A stretch of DNA of 64,000 nt from Amorphochlora amoebiformis (Eukaryota > Cercozoa > Chlorarachniophyceae). Both the position numbers and the translations under genes were made by a program. Location of the stretch: positions 248,001-312,000 of the forward strand of contig BAAHQB010000101.1 of the NCBI GenBank assembly GCA_054601695.1, written 5' to 3'. Each line of letters opens with the position of its first letter. Position 1 is the first letter of the stretch. Of this stretch, positions 1-64,000 are shown piece by piece. Below the pieces are notes generated by a model. The model had not been told where the DNA came from. It saw only the letters and a program-made list of their open reading frames with translations, and made no database searches.

Positions 1-45
1 TATATATATATATATGTATATATATATAATTTGTATATATATTTA

Positions 46-84
<39 letters not shown>

Positions 85-247
85 TGATATATATATATAT
101 ATAATGATATATATATATATATAAATATATAAATTATATAAATATGTATATGTATAAACTGATATATTCTACCAATGTATCACATATCAAAATTGAAAAT
201 ATTGTATGCATGTACACATATATACATATATATATATATATATAAAC

Positions 248-293
<46 letters not shown>

Positions 294-336
294 CGTGTAT
301 GACTGAGGAAACATCGATGCATACGCACATTGTGAA

Positions 337-382
<46 letters not shown>

Positions 383-539
383 TATATATGTATATATATT
401 CATTCCTAATATGTAAGTGTACATATATACTTGGATATGGTTATATACGTATATACATATACCTTTATATATTTATATATATATATATATAAAGTATATA
501 TATATTTGTTAATATCTATATATATATATATATATATTA

Positions 540-583
<44 letters not shown>

Positions 584-636
584 AATATATATGTATATAT
601 ATACATTGAGTGTAGAAGACAAGCAATGAGAGAGAC
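1..636. repeat. (TA)n-rich low-complexity sequence
   Basis: This stretch is almost entirely (TA)n with scattered TG/CA steps. One small unique island lies near 296-345. No supported exon is seen, although the minus-strand gene to the right must continue or end here. Confidence 0.7.
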
Positions 637-6890
<6,254 letters not shown>

Positions 6891-7135
6891 TATTCTAGGT
6901 TGGTGTGGGCGCCATCACCTTGGGGACGGATATCTCGATAATGTTATCGAGATAAGTCAAATGGTTGAATGCTTATTAAGTGACTTCACCTTAAATTCAA
7001 CTTACGATACTTTATTAGAGGTCTAAAAACAGACAATGATATCTACAAGAAGATATGTGAGATATCCATGAAATGATCCCGGAGATTCCCGGAGATTGCA
7101 TACGCACGCTAATCACCTTCCCGGTCACGTCTGCC
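6891..7135. promoter_or_regulatory. Divergent promoter gap
   Basis: This 245-bp unique segment separates the proposed ATG of the minus gene (6890) from the ATG of the SpoVS gene (7136). It must hold both 5' regions. It carries a 15-bp perfect palindrome-like element, TCTCGATAATGTTATCGAGA, at about 6931-6951. No TATA box is clear. Confidence 0.4.
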
Positions 7136-8225
7136 ATGGACAAGCTCGACAAGTCGATCGAAGAGATCATAGACGACGAAAAAAAAACCACGTATAAATA
7201 TATTTGCCAAATTCTTTTTTGGAGAGGCTGAGCTTTTTCCAGCATAAAAACTGGGGGAGTGAAAAGTGTGTTTTGAGAGCTTTACGTTAGGCCTAGCCGG
7301 GGAAGAGGAGGAGGACGCGGAAGGGGAGGCCGGAATAGAAGAGCTAAGGAAGGTCGTGTACACCCTTACAAATCAAGCGGAAACAATCGCACAGGCGGTG
7401 GACGGAAAGGGCCACGGAATCTCAAAGTAAACCATTCGTTTCATTCTTCTGAATGATTTTCGATGTGCGTATTTGGCTTATTAATTCGTTCACACTAGGT
7501 TGGCGGTAGCTCAAACGTGAAGAGCGTTGCCGGAAGCATAGCCAAGACTACACGGGAGAGTGAAGCGCCAACGGTACTGGCCATCGGCGTCGATGCGATA
7601 AATCAGGTGAGTTTTCTGAGATCATTTGTGTGTAATAGCGATACTGACCCGAATACACAGGCTGTGAAAGCGATAACTATTGCTCGAATATACCTTGAGG
7701 AGAACAATGTGGATCTGCGTGCCCAGACTGATTTCGAGGATCTCAAGGGCTTCAAAACCACCACACGACTCTTCAAGGTCAGCCAAGTATCACTGTTGAC
7801 TCGCTAGTCTACCACCTAAAGCATATACTTTTTTACACCTTGTACCAACCATCTCTTGCAATTCTAGGCATCTCAAAAGCCGAGGGGTCCGAAGATAGAT
7901 AAGGATGACCTCTGCGTCAAGTCGGGCAGCGACCACTTCAAAGTCGCAGGTTTCTGCACTAATACCTAGGCAGAAGATATATGATGGTTGAATTCACTCC
8001 TCGTATTGGGGATGTTTAAGTTTGTAGTCTAACGGGAAATGTCAGGCGCGATCGCTGCTCGTGTACGGGATGGATTAAGTGTGGGTATCTACGCCAAAGG
8101 ATCAGAAGCTGTCAGCACAATGGTTAAGTCCGTTACAGGTACTTTCATCTGATATTCTCATCGTTTTTTCATATATATATCGCACGGATTGTGACTAATA
8201 GTATGCATGCATTACGAATGTACAC

Positions 8226-8269
<44 letters not shown>

Positions 8270-8328
8270 GAAGGTATATATATATATATATATATGTATA
8301 TAGTGTGTGTGTGTGTGTGTGTTGAGTG

Positions 8329-8407
<79 letters not shown>

Positions 8408-8535
8408 ATATATATATAATATATATAATATATATATAATATTTAAGTGTAATATATACGTAAATATGTGTGCATGTATACATATAAATTTATAATATGC
8501 ATAAATATATTGATGTACAGATTAATTATATATGT

Positions 8536-8578
<43 letters not shown>

Positions 8579-8796
8579 CTGCATACTCCTCTTGTAGAAG
8601 TGTCGTTTCTTGTTTGTGGTATGTAGGCTATACATGACATTCTGTCATGATAGACCACTTCGGTTCGCAAATTTCGTTTCGCATGTGATGGATTTAAGCG
8701 GTGGTTTTAAGTTTCGGGACGATGGAAATATGATGGAACATACCACTTCTTGCGTATATCGATTACCACACCATTACAGATGTATTGAAATATATG

Positions 8797-8844
<48 letters not shown>

Positions 8845-8923
8845 TTTATATATATATATATAGTATTGTGATTTATGAGAGAGGAAGGATTGAGAAAGTG
8901 AGAGGCAGAACAGTGTATATGTG

Positions 8924-8969
<46 letters not shown>

Positions 8970-9010
8970 TATTTATGTATATACATAAATATTATATATA
9001 TATATATACG

Positions 9011-9041
<31 letters not shown>

Positions 9042-9352
9042 TTAAAATATTTAAATATATATAAATAATATATATACATAATATATATATACATATATTA
9101 TTTATGTACATACATAAATATATATGTTTTTGTGTCTATCAGTCGCTAGGAACTACTTAGACGAGGACAACCTTGACCTTACCTACGCTCCCACATTCAT
9201 CGAGATCGAGAGTACCAGAGGTATCCACTCAAATAATTTTGTACATTCCCTCGTGGTCTTCGGGATTTCAAACCAATTTTTATTTCATCTCAGGCGAAGA
9301 CACAATCTCTTCGACATACATCAAGTTGACTCTTTTAACGCACCAGCTCTAA
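7136..9352 (+). CDS. UBM-RGG-SpoVS-SpoVS protein, complete, 8 exons
   Basis: Exons are 7136-7191, 7291-7426, 7499-7606, 7661-7777, 7868-7949, 8046-8138, 9143-9220 and 9294-9352 (TAA 9350-9352). All introns are GT-AG and in phase, giving 729 nt or 242 residues. Residues 1-15, [15 protein letters not shown], resemble the UAP56-binding motif of ALY/REF mRNA-export adaptors. Residues 21-33 are an RGG box ([13 protein letters not shown]), followed by basic RGG-poor sequence. Residues about 63-139 are a SpoVS domain ([36 protein letters not shown]; ending TRLFK). Residues about 155-242 are a second SpoVS domain ([28 protein letters not shown]; ending [11 protein letters not shown]). SpoVS is an Alba-like fold best known from sporulating bacteria. 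I infer a nuclear RNA- or DNA-binding protein. The ATG has a good context (CTGCCATGG). Intron 6 (8139-9142) carries the only (TA)n arrays. Confidence 0.85.
8139..9142 (+). other. Long microsatellite intron of the SpoVS gene
   Basis: This intron lies between exons 6 and 7. It holds several (TA)n tracts and a 220-bp unique island (8575-8795) with no in-frame exon or RNA motif that I recognise. It splits the second SpoVS domain. Confidence 0.7.
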
Positions 9353-10000
9353 AGCCGAGAATCTACTCTTCATCTAGTTCAGCTGAATTCGTTACATGTG
9401 TTTGGTGTTATCGAGTTCTTCTACTAGTCTAGTCTGTCTAGCCTGTACTCTAGGTACTGGTACTAGCTATGGTGGTAGTTAGAGAACGGGTCAGTCGTTA
9501 TTATAGTAGGTGCTAAAATTTCGCGGGAATAATCTTCCAAAGAGTTTTAAGTAGTATAAGTCTAAAAGCTAGAAAAGGGTAGGTGTTCCCATGCCACTAT
9601 CTAGACTATACTAGTATAGTGCCGGGCGTTTGCGCAGCCGAGTTTGTAACAAATTCATGATCACCGTATATTCTAGGTATTAACTTTTGACACGCTCTAG
9701 ACGCTTGACCGGCCGTACGTGCTTGCTCATTCATACCTAGATACATCATATAGCCGCAGATGCGCAGACATTCTATCTGAGCAGTTACTCATCTACAGAC
9801 CCGGGGCATATATGATATAGATTATTGCACTGGTACACTCGATCGGCGATGGATATCTTGTAATTATCATCTTGATCATCGTATACTAGTTGTATTACGA
9901 GGTTATAGCTCTAGCGGTGCCAGAATCAACTTCAATCAAGCACTGAGGCTTGTCCCGGCCGGAATCGAGCCTTCCGCAGGCCCGGGGAACCTCCCGAGGA
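9353..10000. other. Convergent 3' intergenic spacer
   Basis: This lies between the stop of the SpoVS gene and the stop of the NHE gene. It is unique sequence, poor in (TA)n and rich in CTAG and other palindromic tetramers. No gene is seen. It must hold both 3' UTRs. Confidence 0.6.
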
Positions 10001-34821
<24,821 letters not shown>

Positions 34822-35128
34822 ACTTAACTTTTTCCACATGTCGGCTCTGGCGAATCCAAAGGCAAGATGAATGGTCACAGTTTACTCTAGCTATATAGAC
34901 TCTAGAACTGCATGATATACACTATTTTGCAGCTGAGCTTTGGGTTTATTATTTTTGATATAGTAGTAGGATATTGCGATGATTAATTTGGGGGAATTTT
35001 GATTAGTTTAGTTCTAGCCTCAAGAAGTAGTGTCTAGAGTGTGTTGCTTACGAGTAACTCCACTCATATTTACGTACGTACATGTACATGTGTTGTTGTG
35101 AACATTGTCATATATGGTATCTAGGGTA

Positions 35129-35168
<40 letters not shown>

Positions 35169-35859
35169 AGTATATATATCTTAATATATTCTAGCTATAC
35201 GTATAGATATTTCTATACATTTTAGCTGTGAGATATTAACTAGAATAAAAACAACAGATATATCTATAGGTATATAGTATATCTAGTATATATCTACTAG
35301 ATCTATATATATACATATATACTAGATATAGTATCTGGAGTATATATACTAGATATCTAGGATATATACAATATGTGTGCATGATGTGCATATGTGTGTG
35401 TGCATATGTATATATATTACTAAACTGTATAGGTTTATGACACACGTACTGTCACACACACATGAAAACACTAGGCACACACATATCATATCATATCTAG
35501 CATATGATATCTAGGATATACTAGTATACTAGTCTAGTAGTAGATATGGTCTTATATATATATCTAGATATATTGATATCCGCGATCGATCGAATGCGCG
35601 CGCGCATGATTTTATTAAAAGGTACAGAAATTATAATACTCTAAATTTTTCACTTAAGATAAGGCGATAAAGATTATGATTTAATTCTAGATAATGTAGC
35701 CAGATTGGCTCAAACTTTGTGCAGGATATTAATATTTTCTAGATTTTATGAATGAGACGGGCACGACAGTTGAATTAATTTCCCCTGCACCTGCACCTTG
35801 CAGGCTCCCCACGGTTACGTTACGTTATCGGTTCGATGTGCTTCAGTTTGCCAGCCAAT
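34822..35859. other. Convergent 3' intergenic spacer
   Basis: Between the MARVEL-like stop and the REEP stop. Unique sequence with short (TA)n, very rich in CTAG words (35165-35560), ACGTACGTAC and ATCGATCGAT. No gene was seen. Confidence 0.6.
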
Positions 35860-36552
35860 CTACTCTGTCTTGGACTCGGACTTTGAGACGACAGTTACGA
35901 TCTTCTTGACTGCAATGTTGTAAATCTTCTTGGCCCCCATTGACATGGGCAAGAAGCACCAGACGAGGAGGAGAAGCTTAACAAGGACGTAGAAGGCGTA
36001 CTCAGTGAGAAGCTCGGGGTAAAACGATTCGATAACGTGGAACATGCCGAAGATCATAAAGTAAGTTAGCCATTGCTCGTCGTACCCAGGCTCCTTGGCC
36101 TGCATGGCCTTGATCGCGGCGACGGCCGGGTAAGCGAAGCATATGATGTTAGTGATGGCGTTGAATCCAATCATCATTAGGAAGATGAAGAAGACGAAGC
36201 CGGCAGTCCCAAGAGCGATGTAAGCAGGCTTAACTTGAGGTCCCAGCTTCTTCGCGAGGTCTGGGAGGACGGGAAGGGTCTTGCACTTCTCGTCAACGAC
36301 GTCGATGAATTGCATGGCAGCATCTATAAGTTGTTGCTTGAAATCCGCCTTCTCCGAACCTGGATGATCGACAAAAACCTTGGTCGGACGAGGATATTCG
36401 AGGGAGTCGACAAGAAAACGTTTTGCTTCCTCCCCAAAGCATTCTGACTACCATTTTTTTTCCTAAAGAGCTCGAAATCACTTTCCAACCCTTTCCCTTT
36501 CCTAATCCCGTGGAAATTTACCAGCTTTCATGTTGTCAGGGCCTTGGGACAT
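35860..36552 (-). CDS. REEP/Yop1-like ER-shaping protein (TB2/DP1/HVA22 family), complete
   Basis: Two exons: 36522-36552 (ATG 36552-36550) and 35860-36443 (TAG 35862-35860), joined by a 78-bp intron GTAAAT...GTCAG in phase 1, giving 204 residues. The N-terminal about 80 residues are hydrophilic. Hydrophobic hairpins lie at about 84-113 and 136-175. The family signature is clear: FAYPAVAAIKAMQ, then DEQWLTYFMIFG, FYPELL, and VKLLLLVWCFLPMSMGAKKIY. The C-terminus is lysine and serine rich (SKSESKTE). Members sit in tubular endoplasmic reticulum, bend membrane by wedge insertion and bind atlastin-type GTPases. Its start is 455 bp from the divergent CRT-like gene. The family call is strong; the subfamily (REEP5/6 side) is inferred from the hairpin layout. 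Confidence 0.92.
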
Positions 36553-37007
36553 GGGAAACGAGTCTACAGAGTGCGACAAAGGTTCTCTTGAGTGTGGTCG
36601 GAAGCGAAAAACTACGAAAAGCTGGAAAAATCTTGGGAATATCTATTGTTTTATATTCTGGTAAATTCAGCTTAATTTATGAAGATGTCAACCTGTAGTA
36701 CTCTTGGATTTCATCTAATTATAATGGATTCTTTAAGAACTGCCGATATGTTATTGAAAGGAATTAAAAATCTCGGCCACACGCGTGTAATGGCCACTGC
36801 GCCCTGTCGGCCTATAGCACCCGCCTACGCCTTACTCTCCGAACATAAATCCCATATATCCTCATAAATCGAGAGGATCTATACCTCCACCCCCAGAACC
36901 TCCGAAAATCCGTGAAAATTCTTAGAAAATCCCGCCCAACGGTGCACAACGGCTCCACCCCGCAGCACCCGGAACCAAATCAAGCTCCGGCGAGCCAAAT
37001 ATACCCC
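36553..37007. promoter_or_regulatory. Divergent promoter gap (REEP / CRT-like)
   Basis: 455 bp of unique, microsatellite-free sequence between two opposed ATGs. I see no clear core element. It is one of the few long non-repetitive stretches in the window. Confidence 0.4.
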
Positions 37008-53349
<16,342 letters not shown>

Positions 53350-53829
53350 TAAATTTTATTTGGAAAAAAGGAAAAAAAAAACACAATTTGTACGAATCCA
53401 TACAAAAAAAAAAGGTTTCTCTCTTGTTATACTAATTGTAAATAATAAAAAACTCATACCGAGAGAGTAGTTCATACACATCATTAGCCGAATTATTACC
53501 CAAAAAAAAATATATATATTAAAACGTATCCGAAGAGTCCCTCTAGATCCAAGGCTCTAAGACGTAACCTATACTTTAGTGATACTCATATCTATGCGTC
53601 ACAACAGAGCCGAAAAAATAAATTTTCGAGAAATATCTTTTCTTTCCTATTCAGCCCAGTCCAGTGTGCTCGATCCATTTAAGTAAGAGGGAAGCGGCAC
53701 GGATAGGAACGAATACCGGATAACCCCCGGGACTCTTCTGTCCCGGGGGGCTTTCCTTAGTCCCATCCCTCCGAGAGTTTCTAGACTATCGGAGAATCTC
53801 AGAGACTTTCAGAGAATCGGGATTTTAGG

Positions 53830-53865
<36 letters not shown>

Positions 53866-55592
53866 ACATGTATACATATCTACATATATATACACACAAG
53901 GAGAAAATATATGGAAGATTTTTTAATAGTACGATTAATTATTCATTCTCTATTCTATCTCCTGAAATATTTGATTCGATATTCTCATTATCCATCTGCA
54001 TTACGCGCTAACTCGCCCAACAGCGAGTGGGCAACGGACAGAGAGAGACCTGGCCCTCAATAAGTCTTTTGATTTCGTCTACGGCTCGACGTACACATAC
54101 CTATCCAGAGAAAATTTAGGATTATTCTAATTATAAAATACATCGGCAAGCTCAGACTAGCTGAGGTTGCTACGGGCGAACTTGCAAGTTGAGCTTAGCA
54201 CGCATTCAAAATACAGACAGATAAAATCATAATTTGTAGTTATATCAGTTCATAATTCTAGTAATCATTGAGTAGGTAAGTATCTAAGAGTATGTTCGGC
54301 CTAACTCGCTATCTTGTATCTCCCAGATCTAGTAAGCATCTTCTAGGGATGTGCCAGGTTGATTTCGTTCTAGAACAAGAAATAGCTTACATCGTGATGT
54401 GCTGTACCTATCGTACTCAGTACATTCGTATTCTATATTAGTACGTACGTACCTCCCCCGGTAATGCAATCTAGACAATATCTCTAGTGTCACCTGTAAC
54501 CATAGCGGAATCTGGAGAATACTTCATACATACTGACTCGAATCGTACTTACGTACTAAGATCATCTTGTATGTTCCAGAACTACATACCTAAGTACGTA
54601 CGTACGTACCATCTAGACAATACCTGTCAAGATACACTGTGCAACCTATGCGTCGTGTCGTGCTTACGTACCATGACCAGATTATACAGTCTAGTACATA
54701 CCACATACCTAGGTTCAATGTACGTACGTGTTAATATCTCTGGATACCTAGAATACGTCATACTAGCTTGATTGTACGTACGTTGGATACGTAGTCTGCA
54801 GATTATGACTATCTAGTGACTGTACATCTAGTAAAATGACTCGATTCGACCATGCGTACGTATACCTAGTGTTGTGCATGCCGTACGCATGCGCACCAAG
54901 GTGCACACCACGCGTGGCGCTTCATCTGGAAATAGTTCATATGATAACTGTCCAAGATGGATACTTGTACTAATCACTAGTTGTAGCTAGTGCGTGGCTA
55001 GCTTCCTGTTATAATAGCTTATGCATAGTTAATAAATAAAGCTATCTCTAGTTACCCTAGATACCGTACACAGGTATGACATGCATGTTAGAAATTCGTA
55101 ATATTATATATCGGACACGATACATTGTCTACCACTAGTACCAGGTTATAAACGTTGTAATTACAACCTTGAGTCGTCTATTAGAGGTATCTCGAGAACA
55201 TTGTACACTGACAACTGAAAATGAAGACTTAACATTATGATGTAAATCAGGTGATAGCCGGCCTCAGTGGGTCGCCCAGGTCGCGAGCTTAAACTGTTAT
55301 CTAGTTAAGTCTCGAGTCAACTAGCATACCAGCCCAGCGGGCCTGGTTTAACAGTGATCACCAGCAATGAATATTTAGTAACCTGGAAACAAAGCCCTCA
55401 TGTAAGATTTCAGGATATCTATCTATCTCTACTACTAGGACAAACAAACATATGTTCTACATGTATATAACTTTGTAATTTGGAGCTTTCGCGCGTGCGT
55501 ATGTATGCAAGGAAGGTTGTAACGAAAACGTCTGGGTAAAATTCTAGAAATTGTCAACGAGGTTGGCATGTCATTGTATGGTCATCATGCTA
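53350..55592. other. Convergent spacer with unique sequence
   Basis: 2.2 kb between the CRT-like stop and the EF-hand-gene stop. Nearly free of (TA)n except 53834-53870. From 54060 it is rich in CTAG and TACGTACG. A frame at 53908-54063 reads MEDFLIVRLIIHSLFYLLKY and ends GERPGPQ-like; I do not recognise it. No confident gene. Confidence 0.5.
53724..53749. other. Strong GC hairpin
   Basis: Perfect 10-bp stem CCCCCGGGAC / GTCCCGGGGG with loop TCTTCT, in AT-rich surroundings. It could be an RNA 3'-end or processing element; the role is unknown. Confidence 0.8.
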
Positions 55593-59255
<3,663 letters not shown>

Positions 59256-59273
59256 GTGTGTAGAAAGCTCAAA

Positions 59274-59315
<42 letters not shown>

Positions 59316-59428
59316 CAACTATTCATATAACATACATTGATGTAAGTATACACACAATATGTTCTCATAACATTTGTTTAATATTTAAACAGAAAGGAAC
59401 TAACGAACAAAAGAATGCAAAAATACAG

Positions 59429-64000
<4,572 letters not shown>

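Noticed and set aside
7136-9352. SpoVS sequence as bacterial contamination or a recent bacterial insert
   Set aside because: It is split by seven spliceosomal introns and fused in frame to a eukaryotic N-terminus.
54487-54771. A 94-residue open frame
   Set aside because: No recognisable motif; it overlaps TACGTACG-rich spacer and has no splice or start support.

Overview
The window is nuclear DNA of a eukaryote, most likely a protist or alga. Reasons: many short exons joined by GT-AG introns, long (TA)n, (GA)n and (CG)n microsatellites, and hundreds of TTAGGG/CCCTAA telomere-type units scattered inside the sequence. I cannot name the lineage. No rRNA, tRNA, CRISPR array or intact transposon was seen. 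Almost every long open frame is microsatellite translated as Tyr-Ile, Ser-Leu, Arg-Glu or Ala-Arg and is not a gene. The real coding sequence is the small non-repetitive islands between the arrays. I read these by looking for AG|exon|GT boundaries, matching intron phase and protein family motifs.

Eight genes emerge: (1) minus, 637-6890, unknown multi-exon gene; (2) plus, 7136-9352, complete 8-exon gene for a 242-residue protein with an ALY/REF-like N-terminus followed by two SpoVS domains; (3) minus, 10001-29576, a Na+/H+ exchanger (CPA1/NHE type) cut into at least 26 exons over 20 kb; (4) plus, about 30903-34821, a four-membrane-span MARVEL-like protein whose 2.7 kb intron holds a 1 kb (CG)n array; (5) minus, 35860-36552, a complete REEP/Yop1 (TB2/DP1/HVA22) protein; (6) plus, 37008-53349, a CRT-like transporter of the drug/metabolite superfamily in at least 24 exons over 16 kb; (7) minus, 55593-59255, a 123-residue protein with one EF-hand-like loop; (8) minus, 59429-63266 and probably beyond, an unknown protein with a repeated DSSSEES tail.

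The first six genes alternate in strand. They share short divergent promoter gaps (6891-7135, 29577-30902, 36553-37007) and convergent 3' spacers (9353-10000, 34822-35859, 53350-55592). The spacers have a distinct texture rich in CTAG and TACGTACG words.

Two genome-level phenomena stand out. First, telomere-type repeats make up whole introns, and the repeat supplies or abuts the splice sites. Second, many introns contain extra partial copies of the adjacent exon edge plus its splice site, set between (TA)n tracts. Donor-side copies lie downstream of the exon and acceptor-side copies upstream, as expected if introns grow by repeated duplication across splice junctions. The protein of gene 2 (UAP56-binding-like motif, RGG box, two SpoVS domains) is the most unusual architecture in the window.
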